Positions 25,525 through 34,953 of a stretch of 47,722 bases of DNA are shown one piece after another. Under the pieces are notes generated by a model that searched no databases, had not been told where the DNA came from, and saw only the letters and a list, made by a program, of their open reading frames with translations. A program made the translations under genes and the position numbers. The DNA is from an uncultured Alphaproteobacteria bacterium (GTDB lineage Bacteria > Pseudomonadota > Alphaproteobacteria > Thalassobaculales > Thalassobaculaceae): positions 1 through 47,722 of the forward strand of contig CACHDV010000003.1 of assembly GCA_902578675.1 (NCBI GenBank), written 5' to 3'. Numbering within the stretch: position 1 is the stretch's first letter; the number at the start of each line of letters is the position of its first letter.

Positions 25525-27819
25525 ATGTCAGCACGTAGAAGGGAAGATTCAAGATTTTTAACGGGTGGTGGTAGTTTCGTAGCTAATTCTAATTTGGATC
25601 AACAGGCTTACGCTAAGGTCGTAAGATCACCGCATGGTCATGCTTATATTAAAAGCATAAATATTGAGGAAGCAATTAAACTAGACGGCGTCGTTGCGGT
25701 GCTCACTGGAGCAGATTTAGAGACTGATTTAATTGGTCCACTACCATGTACAACTCAGTTCCCTGCTACTCTTCCCATTGTTTCAACGAAACGTTTGGCT
25801 CTCGCAGTTGGCCGTGTAAGGCACGTAGGTGACCCAGTGGTGTTTGTTGTGGCGGAATCAAATGATATCGCTTGCGCTGCGGTAGAATTAATTCAAATAG
25901 AGTATGACCCCATTCCCCCAGTGGTAGAGGTTATGGATGCGTTAAGGCCAGGCTCACAAAGTATATGGGACACTGCACCCGATAATATTGCATATAGATT
26001 TGCCAAAGGTGAAAAAGAAGAGGTTAGGAAAGCTATAACTGACGCCCATTATGTTGCGGAATTAGAGATAAAAAATAATCGAGTGATGGCTGCTCCGTTG
26101 GAACCGCGTGCAGGGTTAAGTTTCTATGATGCTAAAACTGATACCATGCATTTGTCTTGCACAGCTCAAGGTGTTCATGCCATTCGCGATCAGCTGGCCT
26201 ACGATGTATTTAACGTTCCACCAGAGAAGATAAAGGTTTCGGCTCCTGATATTGGTGGTGGATTTGGACTGAAGAATTTCCTCTTTCCCGAGTGGGTACT
26301 TCTTTTGTGGGCGTCAAAAAAACTCGGACGCCCGATAAAATGGGTTGCTGAGCGGTCAGAAGATAACTCGTCAGCACTTCATGGCAGAGATATAACAACT
26401 GACGCTAAGTTAGCCTTAGATAAAGACGGAAACTTTCTTGCACTGGAGGCGGATTTAACAGCTAATATGGGAGCGTATCTCTCGGCTGGCGGGCCTAACG
26501 CCTCAACTAATGCGGCCTCCACCGCAATGGGAGGAGTTTACAACATTCCATGTGTTTTTATGAGCTCTAAAGGAGTTTTTACAAATACAACACCAGTTGA
26601 TGCGTATCGGGGAGCCGGGAAGCCGGAAGCGAATTTTATAATTGAAAGACTTATTGATATCGCTGCCTCTCAATTTAACTTTGATCCTGTTGAGCTGAGG
26701 TTGAAAAACATCATTTCAACCCTGCCGCATAATACTGCCTTTGGGTTACAAATTGACTCTGGTAAGTTCAAAGAAAATATTGAGAAAGCTTCTAATTATA
26801 TTGACTATAAAGGTTTTTTTAAACGTCGAGAAGCGTCGCGAGAAAGAGGATTTTTGAGAGGAATAGGTTTTGGTTGCTTTTTAGAAACCTCAAGAGGTTC
26901 TCCCGTGGAGGGGGCAGAAATCCGTTTTGCTGAAAGTGGGAGGATAGAGCTGCGGGTCGGTACGGAGTCAAATGGCCAGGGACATGAGACGACCTATATC
27001 GATTTAGTATCAGAACGTTTGGGTGTGGGGGCTGATCTTTTTGACTACATCCAAGCGAATACTTTTGAAGTTCGGCTTGGGTCTGGACATGGTGGTGCCC
27101 GTTCAATGCACATGGGCGCAGCTACAATGATACTTGCAGTGGAAGAGGTGATTGGTAAGGCAAAGGGTGTTGCAGCGGTGCTATTGCAAGCAGAGATCGA
27201 TGAGTTATCTTTTAAAAATGGTTCATTTACGTCTGGTTCTGGAAATCGATCTGTAACACTTAAGGAAGTAGCAATTGCTGCGAGAGATAATAGGATTGCT
27301 CCTCATTTAGAGGGGATGGGCCTGGATACTTTTACTAAAAGAGAAAATGCTCCTTTTACTTTCCCTAATGGTTGTCATGCGGCAGAAGTTGAAATTGACC
27401 CAGAAACTGGATCTGTGACTTTAATAAAATATATAATGGTTGACGACTACGGCTCTCTTGTAAACCCAGTTCTTACAGAGGGACAACTGCATGGAGGCGT
27501 CGCGCAGGGGATAGGTCAGGCTCTAATGGAATTCGTGTCATTTGATGAGAATACGGGGCAATTACTTTCTGGCTCACTAATGGATTACACGCTCCCGCGT
27601 GCAGCAATGTTACCTAATTTTGAGGCAACGCTGGAGGGAGCTCCAACAAAGGCTAATGTTTTAGGCGTCAAAGGTGTTGGCCAAGCAGGTTGCATTGCAG
27701 CACCTCAAACTATTGTTCATGCGGTTTTGAACGCTCTATCGCCTTTAAAAATTATACATTTAGATATGCCGTTGACCAGTCAGAGCATATGGCGCGCTAT
27801 TTCGGCATCGCGAGCCTGA
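25525..27819 (+). CDS. Xanthine dehydrogenase-family molybdopterin subunit, orphan, Gln at catalytic Glu
   Basis: 764 residues. N-terminal a/b-hammerhead domain (RREDSRFLTGGGSF) followed by the large molybdopterin-binding domain, with DIGGGFGLKNF, the AYRGAG loop (residues 360-365) and SNGQGHETTY. The AYRGAG loop lacks the Cys of true CO dehydrogenase, so this is a form II/aldehyde-oxidase-like hydroxylase. The conserved GxGE near the C-terminus, which supplies the catalytic base, reads GVGQAG (Gln720). No FAD or 2Fe-2S subunit genes lie nearby. A strong AAAGGAG site precedes the ATG. Function uncertain: a hydroxylase with altered chemistry, or an inactive homologue. Confidence 0.88.
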   Translation: MSARRREDSRFLTGGGSFVANSNLDQQAYAKVVRSPHGHAYIKSINIEEAIKLDGVVAVLTGADLETDLIGPLPCTTQFPATLPIVSTKRLALAVGRVRHVGDPVVFVVAESNDIACAAVELIQIEYDPIPPVVEVMDALRPGSQSIWDTAPDNIAYRFAKGEKEEVRKAITDAHYVAELEIKNNRVMAAPLEPRAGLSFYDAKTDTMHLSCTAQGVHAIRDQLAYDVFNVPPEKIKVSAPDIGGGFGLKNFLFPEWVLLLWASKKLGRPIKWVAERSEDNSSALHGRDITTDAKLALDKDGNFLALEADLTANMGAYLSAGGPNASTNAASTAMGGVYNIPCVFMSSKGVFTNTTPVDAYRGAGKPEANFIIERLIDIAASQFNFDPVELRLKNIISTLPHNTAFGLQIDSGKFKENIEKASNYIDYKGFFKRREASRERGFLRGIGFGCFLETSRGSPVEGAEIRFAESGRIELRVGTESNGQGHETTYIDLVSERLGVGADLFDYIQANTFEVRLGSGHGGARSMHMGAATMILAVEEVIGKAKGVAAVLLQAEIDELSFKNGSFTSGSGNRSVTLKEVAIAARDNRIAPHLEGMGLDTFTKRENAPFTFPNGCHAAEVEIDPETGSVTLIKYIMVDDYGSLVNPVLTEGQLHGGVAQGIGQALMEFVSFDENTGQLLSGSLMDYTLPRAAMLPNFEATLEGAPTKANVLGVKGVGQAGCIAAPQTIVHAVLNALSPLKIIHLDMPLTSQSIWRAISASRA

Positions 27820-27863
27820 CACATCCTGTTGAACGAAATATAAAAATAGATCTGGATTTCTAC

Positions 27864-28763
27864 TTAGTCTAACTCTAGTCCGTCCATTCCCGAGTTCTTG
27901 CGCACATTAGAAATCATATCGCGTATCATTGGACCTATTGCTTCCGCGTCCTCAATTTGATCGATTTCCGCGCCACGACGCCATCCCTCGCAAACTGCAA
28001 CTCTTCCATTTCCTGCTTGAATTACGCGCCCCGTGATATCGTGGGCTTCGGCACTAGATAAGTAGACGATAGTAGGCGATACCCATCGCGGATCTCTCCG
28101 TTCGATGTCTTCTTCCGTGTATTCACGAAGGTTATCAGTCATTCGAGTATAAGCGGTAGGTGAAATTGCGTTAACCGTAACCCCTATACGAGCCAACTCT
28201 CTCGCGGCTATTATTGTAAAAGCTGCAATGCCTGCCTTTGCTGCACCATAATTTGTTTGACCTATGTTGCCGTATAGACCTGAAGTTGAGCTAGTATTTA
28301 TTATTCTCGCATTGACCTTTTCACCCCTATCTTTAGATAGTTGACGCCAGTATGCTGCTGCATGACGTGATGGTGCGAATGTTCCCTTTAGGTGTACTTG
28401 TATAACAGCGTCCCATTCATCTTCAGTCATGTTAACAAGCATTCTATCGCGCAGTATGCCAGCATTATTTACAACCACATCGATAGTACCAAAGGCATCT
28501 ATTGTTTGATCAATCATGTTTTTGGCACCAGTCCATGAACTTACATCATCGCCATTAACAATGGCTTCGCCACCTAGAGCTTTGATTTCGTCAACTACCG
28601 CCTGTGCCGGCGTAGTATCGGCCCCCGAGCCATCTACTCCTGCTCCGAGATCGTTTACGACGACCTTAGCACCGTGTTTAGCCAGACCCAGAGCATGTTC
28701 TCGTCCTACGCCGCGGGCGGCTCCCGTGACTAGTGCTACCCTTCCTTCACATAAGCGCGCCAT
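27864..28763 (-). CDS. SDR-family 3-hydroxyacyl-CoA-type dehydrogenase
   Basis: 299 residues, classical short-chain dehydrogenase. It has the cofactor loop TGAARGVGREHALGLA, the NNAG motif, active-site Ser in NTSSTSG, then Tyr and Lys in TNYGAAKAG. The VVNDLGAGVDGSG segment with a long insert after the second strand is typical of the dehydrogenase domain of peroxisomal multifunctional enzyme 2 and its bacterial relatives, which use 3-hydroxyacyl-CoAs or steroids. It converges on the molybdopterin subunit gene (44 bases) and diverges from the amidase. Exact substrate unknown; a role in side-chain beta-oxidation is an inference. Confidence 0.87.
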   Translation of the reverse strand: MARLCEGRVALVTGAARGVGREHALGLAKHGAKVVVNDLGAGVDGSGADTTPAQAVVDEIKALGGEAIVNGDDVSSWTGAKNMIDQTIDAFGTIDVVVNNAGILRDRMLVNMTEDEWDAVIQVHLKGTFAPSRHAAAYWRQLSKDRGEKVNARIINTSSTSGLYGNIGQTNYGAAKAGIAAFTIIAARELARIGVTVNAISPTAYTRMTDNLREYTEEDIERRDPRWVSPTIVYLSSAEAHDITGRVIQAGNGRVAVCEGWRRGAEIDQIEDAEAIGPMIRDMISNVRKNSGMDGLELD

Positions 28764-28917
28764 CTACTACCTCCAAAAATATATCTTCTCGTTTATATTC
28801 AGATTAGACCTAGAAAAGCAAGTTCAAGAACACCATCCGTAAAATAATAGATAAGTGGTATCTCAAAATCACAGTCAAAAATTTAATGATGGAACTTATG
28901 GGTTTTACTTTTGACGG

Positions 28918-28946
28918 TTTACATTAATTGATAGATTGCTTTTATT
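28918..28946 (+). promoter_or_regulatory. Candidate sigma-70-type promoter before amidase gene
   Basis: TTTACA, 17 bases, then TTTATT resembles a -35/-10 pair in the 290-base divergent region. It points toward the amidase start about 108 bases downstream. The rest of that region (28764-29053) is AT-rich and shows no gene or RNA that I can support. AT-rich spacers give such matches by chance. Confidence 0.25.
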
Positions 28947-29053
28947 CTCATAGTGAATGCGGCATATTCCAAGTTCGCGGCATGAGCACCGAGAAAACTA
29001 TTTTGTTCCTGGGTTAAATTATCCTGGTGAACATAAGATGAGTTGGGGAAAGA

Positions 29054-30547
29054 ATGTCTGAACAAATACTCGATATGTCGGCTGAAAAAATAGCAGAAGG
29101 GGTGGGAAGCAGAAAACTAAGTGCTTCCGAAGTTGCATCAGCATTTATTAAAAGGATAGAGGAGGTAAATCCTGTTATAAATGCTATTTGCACTTTAAGT
29201 GATACGATATTGGAAGAGGCTCGTGCCATAGATGAGCGGTTAGCCTCTGGAGGTAAGCCCCGTCCCCTTGAAGGTGTCCCTTTCTTAATAAAGGATATTT
29301 TGCAAACTAAGGGTGTTAGAACGACATTTGGTTCATTGTTATTAGAAAATGATGTCCCAGACGAAGATACAATTTCTGTCGAAAGGTTAAAAGCAGCAGG
29401 GGGTATATTATTGGGCAAAACAAATACTCCCGAGTTTGCCCACGATATCAATACATCGAACAAAATATTTGGAACCACCAGGAACCCTTGGAATGTCAAC
29501 GTTACAGCAGGAGGATCCAGCGGTGGAGCGGGTGCGTCAATCGCTGCGGCTATGGCGCCACTAGCTATTGGCACAGATCTCGGCGGCTCGATAAGAATAC
29601 CTTGTTCTTTTAATAATTTAGTTGGGCTGCGTCCAACTCCTGGGCGAATACCTTTTTATCCAACGGATTACGGTTGGGATACTCTGGTAGAGCATGTTCA
29701 AGGACCAATGGTAAGGTCCATATCGGATATAGGTTTAGCTATGCATGTGTTATCGGGTCCTGACGAACGCGACCCTAGCTCTTTGCCAAATGATGGAAAA
29801 GATTTTTTAACAGCAGCAAAGAATAATAGCTATTTTGGAGAGACGAGGAAAATTGCCTACGCCGGAAACCTCGGTGGTGTAGTACCTTTGGACCCTGAGG
29901 TCGAAAGTTTGGTTAAGTCCGCTGTAAGACGGTTTGAGGAACTTGGTTTTGTCATCGAGGAGGATTGTTTTGATACGTCCACCATCAAAGAAATAGTGAC
30001 AGGGACCAGAGGTTTTGGAATGGTGGCCCGTTATGCCGACAGGTTTGACGCTCATAGGGAGTTGATGACAGATCAGTTGGTGGGGCAGGTATCTGCGGCC
30101 TTACAATTGTCGGTTCGCGATGTCGTGAAATCAGAAAAATTGAGAACACAATATTGGCATAATGTAAGAAAGTTCATGCACCGATACGATTTCATTATTG
30201 CTCCAGCGGTTGGCGCGCCTCCGTTTAGGCTCGATGAGCCCTTCCCGACCCACGTGGGTGGGCAGGCAGTCGAGAGATTTCAAGATGTATTTCTTGCAAC
30301 GTATGTTTTCAGTGTGACTGGCTTGCCAATGATTTCGCTCCCGTGCGGTATAACGAAGGATGGAAGGCCTGTTGGTATGCAAGTTATTGCGAAAAGATTT
30401 TGCGATGACCAAGTCATCACCTTGGGTGCAGCTTATGAGAAAGTGGCAAGCGAATTCTTCTGTCGGCCAGAGGTTGACCTATCTGACGTGAGACCCGTGA
30501 GCGGCGCCTTAAATACACCAAACGTGTTTATGGGCAAAACTTCTTAA
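29054..30547 (+). CDS. Amidase-signature family amidohydrolase
   Basis: 497 residues, amidase signature enzyme. The Ser-cisSer-Lys triad is visible: Lys80 in LIKDILQTKG, cis-Ser155 in AGGSSGGAGA and nucleophile Ser179 in GTDLGGSIRIP; the 24-residue spacing of the two serines is the family norm. It hydrolyses a carboxamide to acid and ammonia. It could also be annotated as a GatA-like subunit, but no gatB/gatC is near and the context is catabolic, so a stand-alone amidase feeding acids to the CoA ligases nearby is more likely. AAAGA-type weak ribosome site. Converges on the PhyH-type dioxygenase. Confidence 0.9.
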   Translation: MSEQILDMSAEKIAEGVGSRKLSASEVASAFIKRIEEVNPVINAICTLSDTILEEARAIDERLASGGKPRPLEGVPFLIKDILQTKGVRTTFGSLLLENDVPDEDTISVERLKAAGGILLGKTNTPEFAHDINTSNKIFGTTRNPWNVNVTAGGSSGGAGASIAAAMAPLAIGTDLGGSIRIPCSFNNLVGLRPTPGRIPFYPTDYGWDTLVEHVQGPMVRSISDIGLAMHVLSGPDERDPSSLPNDGKDFLTAAKNNSYFGETRKIAYAGNLGGVVPLDPEVESLVKSAVRRFEELGFVIEEDCFDTSTIKEIVTGTRGFGMVARYADRFDAHRELMTDQLVGQVSAALQLSVRDVVKSEKLRTQYWHNVRKFMHRYDFIIAPAVGAPPFRLDEPFPTHVGGQAVERFQDVFLATYVFSVTGLPMISLPCGITKDGRPVGMQVIAKRFCDDQVITLGAAYEKVASEFFCRPEVDLSDVRPVSGALNTPNVFMGKTS

Positions 30548-30629
30548 TTGAATGTTCTAGTGCGAAGCCATTTACGCTAGCCAAGTAAATTTTTAATTAG
30601 TGATCCTATGATATGTTAAACGACTGGAT

Positions 30630-31433
30630 CTATTCTGCCGCTACTGAAGACGGGTTACCTATTAAATCTTCTAAGCATTGATCATTTAAAGCCGAGATGG
30701 GTTCAAAATTTCTATGAGCAATCCATTCGGCTCTCTTAAACTTTGTTATATGATTATCGGTTCGACAGAGTGAGAGGTAAACAATAGTTCTCGGTAAGGG
30801 GCTGATATTTGGAGGACTAGCATGCACGAGAAGTGACGAGAACATGATCACGCTGCCCGCGGGACCAATGGGCGCCACGCATCCTCCTTCATCTGATAGC
30901 TTTTGAACAGTTTCTCTATCCAGGGTCCAGAGTGGGTAGCTGGTAGTTTGAACATCGTGACCTGCTTCTATAACTCCAATTTTGTGGCTTTTAGGAAGAA
31001 AGATAAGAGGACCATTAGCCCCTGAGACGTCATCTAAAAATACAGCTATATTCATCGCACGGGGTTCGGGCATACCGTCATCTCTATGCCAAACACCGAA
31101 ATCTTGATGCCATTGCCAAACATCGCCATCAAATGCAGCTTTAGCGTTAATTTTATATTGATGCATATAAACATCCCCGCCAAGTAACTGTTCTATGGGA
31201 GTAATTAATCTTGGGTGAGCTCCCAGTCTTCGATGAGCTTCGTTGTAGGTGTGCGCGGCAAATGCAGTGCGGGCGACACCCGAGCTTTCCCGCCAAACTT
31301 CCTCTCGATCACTTTTGTAGATCTCTGCCGCGGCGTCGTTTAAAACAGTTATCTCATCTTTTGAAAAGCATGATGGTAAAAAGATATAACCTTCTTCGTT
31401 AAACTGTTTAATTTGTTCTTCTGAAAGTTTCAT
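30630..31433 (-). CDS. PhyH-family Fe(II)/2-oxoglutarate dioxygenase, EctD-like
   Basis: 267 residues. Iron ligands His109, Asp111 (WHQDF) and His204 (LLVHASPPN), with Arg215 for 2-oxoglutarate. The stretch around WHRDDGMP...NGPLIFLPKSH and GPAGSVIMF follows ectoine hydroxylase (EctD) closely, but the EctD signature WHSDFETWHxEDGMPxMRA is changed at several positions. No ectABC genes are near, so I expect a related oxygenase with another substrate. The ATG at 31433 has AAGGAGAAG 7 bases upstream. Confidence 0.85.
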   Translation of the reverse strand: MKLSEEQIKQFNEEGYIFLPSCFSKDEITVLNDAAAEIYKSDREEVWRESSGVARTAFAAHTYNEAHRRLGAHPRLITPIEQLLGGDVYMHQYKINAKAAFDGDVWQWHQDFGVWHRDDGMPEPRAMNIAVFLDDVSGANGPLIFLPKSHKIGVIEAGHDVQTTSYPLWTLDRETVQKLSDEGGCVAPIGPAGSVIMFSSLLVHASPPNISPLPRTIVYLSLCRTDNHITKFKRAEWIAHRNFEPISALNDQCLEDLIGNPSSVAAE

Positions 31434-31561
31434 GGTCAACTTCTCCTTCAGGCATCAATCAAGAACGGATCTCAGAATGGTACTAAAGAGTTAAATCCAG
31501 CGCTACAAATTTTATCCTGTTTCCGGCTTCTTTCCCAATTCAAAAATATTCACGTTTTCTA

Positions 31562-33658
31562 TCAACTGGCGGAGCTTGGTATAATTAGCGCATCGACAGC
31601 TAAGGCTCCTTTCGGTAGAGCTAGAAATGGATTGATGTCGATTGTTTGGATGGTATCTGAATTTTCTGCAGCAAAAATAGATAACTTTGAAATAGCATTT
31701 GCTAATGCATCTAGGTCGGCTGGAGGAGCTCCTCTGGCTCCATCTAGCACCGCCCGGCCTCTAATTTCATCAATCATGCGATGTGCCTCCTCTGGCCCGA
31801 ATGGCGCCACACGAAACGTTACATCTTTTAACACCTCAACAAAAACACCTCCTAATCCAAACATCACAGTGGGGCCAAAAACGGGGTCTTTTGTGACACC
31901 TAAAACTGTCTCTATACCACCAGTAATCATTTCTGCGACTATGATGCCGTCTATTTTAGCCTTTGGAGCATTAGACTGAACATTTGTAATTAATTTTTGA
32001 TAACTCTCTTTAACTTCTTCCTTAGTAGTTAAATTTAGAAGTACACCACCAATTTCGGTTTTGTGGGGTATGTCCGGTGAAGCGACTTTTAAAACTACTG
32101 GTCCATCAATTGTTTTTTGCGCTTCGATTGCCTCTTCACAGCTTTGTGTTAGAAATTCCCTGTTGGCTGGAATCCCGGCTGCGCTGAGAATAGATTTTGC
32201 TTCGAACTCGGAAATATTCTTTTCCAAACGAGCGAGTTTATTTCCCTTAGTAGAGGCTATTACCTTTTGTTTACCTTGCTTGAATACTTCCGCAAAGTAC
32301 TTGAGTGCGGCCATAGCTCTCACAGCAAGTGAGTGGTCTTCAAAACATGGATAGCCTATTTCCTCATAAGGTTTCCGCGATTCTTGTGGTCCTATCATAC
32401 TCAAGAACATCAGTTCTTCTGGATAACGTTTACGAAGTGCCGTAAAAATCTCTAGACTTATATCTTTTGTAAATTCAGAAATAGGCAGGCTAGCAAGATA
32501 AAGAATTTGACTATCATAGTCGGCTTCATCGATTACAAAACGCATACTATCCTCAAGTAGTTTTCTCTCATTTAGCACCTGGCCGGTAAAGTCCACGGGA
32601 TTATTTACTCCAGCAAATGGTATAAGTTTTATAATTTTTTCTTGAGTGCTTTTAGGTAGGGGCGCGACGTCGAAGCCCTTTTTTGATGCCGCATCGGCCA
32701 TTTGAACCCCTATGCCCCCGGAAATAGTTTGCAGTCCAATTTTAGGACCATTAGGGTACCGGCCAAATTGACAGGCATAGGCTACATCAGCCATTTCTTC
32801 CGTGGTTTCCGCGCGGTATACACCATACTGCGCAAATAACCCATCATAAATAGCATCTTCACCAGCTAGCGACGCCGTGTGCGAAGCTGCCGCCCTTGCA
32901 CCTGCTTCCGTCGACCCTACCTTCATGAATATGACAGGCTTTTTAGCATTTCTAGCGGCCTGTAGAGCTTCACGCATTCGGTTTCCATTTTTTATTCCTT
33001 CAGCATATGAAATAATCACGCGAATTTCTGGTTCGCTTGCATAAAATTTAATAACTTCTGCTACGTCTATGTCGACTTCATTGCCCGTCGTCACCCAGTA
33101 ATTCGTACCCACCCCTCTATTTTGGGTTATTGTGAACAGATGTCCGCCGTAAGCGCCGCTCTGCGTTACTATGCCTATGGGACCATTCGGAATTTTCTTA
33201 CTGGCCAAGGTATTAGCAAATGTACCAAACCAACCGGCGCTTAAATTAAACACACCTAAGCAATTGGGACCGAGTATTCTCATTCCACTGTCAGATGCGA
33301 TTTTGGCGATCTGTTGCTGTGCATTTAGGCCTGCAGTACCTGTTTCTGCAAAACCAGATGTGAATACAACAGCGCTCTTAACGCCACTTTCTGCACATTC
33401 CTTTATTACCTGTAATGCAACATTCTCGGGCACAGAGATTACCGCACTATCGACTGGGACTGGGACAGAAGAAATATTTGGATAGGCCTGCAGACCTTGG
33501 ACTATATCCCTATTTGGGTTTACAGGGAAAAGTTTACCTTGGAAGTTGTCTTTGAGCATGGAGTATATTGGCCGGCCGCCTATCCTTGCAGGGTTATCTG
33601 ATGCACCTATTACCGCGACGGATTGTGGGCGTAGTAATGATTCTAATGAATGCTTCAT
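31562..33658 (-). CDS. Acyl-CoA synthetase (ADP-forming), fused alpha-beta
   Basis: 698 residues. It holds an N-terminal CoA-binding Rossmann domain (SVAVIGASDNPARIG, about 12-110), a succinyl-CoA-ligase-like flavodoxin pair with the phospho-His in AASHTASLAG (around residue 260), and a C-terminal ATP-grasp domain (about 470-690, FGLGGVFVEVLKDV). The family makes acyl-CoA plus ADP and Pi from a carboxylic acid, CoA and ATP; acetate, branched, dicarboxylic and aromatic acids are all known substrates. It probably feeds CoA thioesters to the neighbouring CoA enzymes. The preceding CoA-transferase-type gene is on the same strand, 75 bases away. Confidence 0.9.
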   Translation of the reverse strand: MKHSLESLLRPQSVAVIGASDNPARIGGRPIYSMLKDNFQGKLFPVNPNRDIVQGLQAYPNISSVPVPVDSAVISVPENVALQVIKECAESGVKSAVVFTSGFAETGTAGLNAQQQIAKIASDSGMRILGPNCLGVFNLSAGWFGTFANTLASKKIPNGPIGIVTQSGAYGGHLFTITQNRGVGTNYWVTTGNEVDIDVAEVIKFYASEPEIRVIISYAEGIKNGNRMREALQAARNAKKPVIFMKVGSTEAGARAAASHTASLAGEDAIYDGLFAQYGVYRAETTEEMADVAYACQFGRYPNGPKIGLQTISGGIGVQMADAASKKGFDVAPLPKSTQEKIIKLIPFAGVNNPVDFTGQVLNERKLLEDSMRFVIDEADYDSQILYLASLPISEFTKDISLEIFTALRKRYPEELMFLSMIGPQESRKPYEEIGYPCFEDHSLAVRAMAALKYFAEVFKQGKQKVIASTKGNKLARLEKNISEFEAKSILSAAGIPANREFLTQSCEEAIEAQKTIDGPVVLKVASPDIPHKTEIGGVLLNLTTKEEVKESYQKLITNVQSNAPKAKIDGIIVAEMITGGIETVLGVTKDPVFGPTVMFGLGGVFVEVLKDVTFRVAPFGPEEAHRMIDEIRGRAVLDGARGAPPADLDALANAISKLSIFAAENSDTIQTIDINPFLALPKGALAVDALIIPSSAS

Positions 33659-33733
33659 TTGGATCCCTTTAATGTCATTTTGAAGTTTAATATTTTAATA
33701 ACCGGTTTGATTTTTACATTTTCTATAATTTCA

Positions 33734-34879
33734 TTATTCGGGGTCGGAGATTATTTTATCTCCTCTAAGTTTTTCAATTTCGTTAGCCTTAAATCCCCAA
33801 CGTTCGAGAACTTCTGAATTATTCTCTCCCGGCTTTGCTGGAGGTCTTTGTATTTTCCCAGGAGTTCTACTAAACCTTGGAGCGGGTGCGGGCTGGATAT
33901 TACCTTCTGGGGCTAAAAAGACTTTTCTCGCTTTGTTATGGGGATGATCCATGATTTCATCTAGGTTCAAGACCGGCGCAAAACAAACATCAAGATTGCC
34001 GAGTAGATTATCCCATTCTTCTCGTGTTTTTTTCCTAAAAATCTCTCTTAAAACTTTTTTCTGTGATGGCCACAAGTCCCTATTCCATTGTTTATCCCAT
34101 AATTTGTCTTTTAATTTGAGTTGTTCGCGCATTAAAGCGTAGAACTGTGGCTCAATACAACCAATACAAATCCATTCCCCGTCTTTGCACTCATAGGTAT
34201 TATAAAAAGGGGCGCCTCCATCCAGCCAGTTTTCTCCGCGCGGTTCATTCCAGGACCCAGCATTTTTTGACAATAACACCCCAGCCATTAGTAGCGCGGA
34301 ACCCTCCAGCATTGCAGCATCAATGATCTGCCCTTTGCCAGACGATTTAGTCTCTAATAAACCGCAAACCATTCCAAAGGCTAACATCATGCCGCCGCCG
34401 CCAAAATCACCAACCAAGTTTAAAGGTGGGACTGGGCCTCTCTCCTGATCTCCTATAGAGCCTAACGCACCGGCCAAGGCAATATAATTGATGTCATGAC
34501 CCGCAACGTTAGCGAGGGGGCCATCTTGTCCCCAGCCGGTCATTCTTCCATAAACTAACTTTTTGTTTTGTTTTAAACAGATCTCTGGGCCTAGCCCTAA
34601 TCTTTCCATAACCCCGGGACGAAACCCTTCAACTAAACCGTCAGCCTGCCCTATCAATCTCAGGGCTGTTTCAACTCCTGTACTAGTTTTTAAATCTAGT
34701 GCAACTGATTGTCGGCCTCGGTTCAATATCGCCGTCTTATCTTTACCCCCAAGCTTATTTCCTCCGGGGCGATCTATTCGGATTATCTCTGCGCCCATGT
34801 CTGCCAATAGCATGCAACAGTGTGGCGCTGGTCCTATGCCTACCAATTCAATTAATTTGATGCCGTTTAGTGGTCCCAT
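33734..34879 (-). CDS. CaiB/BaiF family enzyme, alpha-methylacyl-CoA racemase type
   Basis: 381 residues. The N-terminus IKLIELVGIGPAPHCCMLLA and IIRIDRPGG are CaiB/BaiF hallmarks. Two residues favour the racemase branch over CoA transferases: His128 in AGHDINYIALAG and Asp158 in GDFGGGG match the catalytic His/Asp pair of AMACR (126 and 156 in the mycobacterial enzyme). It would epimerise 2-methylacyl-CoAs so that branched or sterol-type side chains enter beta-oxidation. A CoA transferase role cannot be excluded. Cotranscribed with the ADP-forming synthetase; divergent from the AMP-forming ligase. Confidence 0.87.
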   Translation of the reverse strand: MGPLNGIKLIELVGIGPAPHCCMLLADMGAEIIRIDRPGGNKLGGKDKTAILNRGRQSVALDLKTSTGVETALRLIGQADGLVEGFRPGVMERLGLGPEICLKQNKKLVYGRMTGWGQDGPLANVAGHDINYIALAGALGSIGDQERGPVPPLNLVGDFGGGGMMLAFGMVCGLLETKSSGKGQIIDAAMLEGSALLMAGVLLSKNAGSWNEPRGENWLDGGAPFYNTYECKDGEWICIGCIEPQFYALMREQLKLKDKLWDKQWNRDLWPSQKKVLREIFRKKTREEWDNLLGNLDVCFAPVLNLDEIMDHPHNKARKVFLAPEGNIQPAPAPRFSRTPGKIQRPPAKPGENNSEVLERWGFKANEIEKLRGDKIISDPE

Positions 34880-34953
34880 AAAACGTCCTTTGTTAAACTG
34901 GTCAAATTATAATTTACACAAGCATATTGATTAGCATAACAAATGTTTATTAA

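Noticed and set aside
16998-27819. Idea that the MoxR/VWA genes are CoxD/CoxE for the molybdopterin subunit, making one CO-dehydrogenase system
   Set aside because: The genes are more than 6 kb apart with unrelated genes between, the enzyme lacks the CO dehydrogenase active-site Cys loop, and coxM, coxS, coxF and coxG are absent.
30557-30580. Possible hairpin (CTAG...CTAG arms) followed by a short T-run between the amidase and PhyH genes
   Set aside because: The stem needs a two-base bulge and the T-run is interrupted and displaced; too weak to call a terminator.
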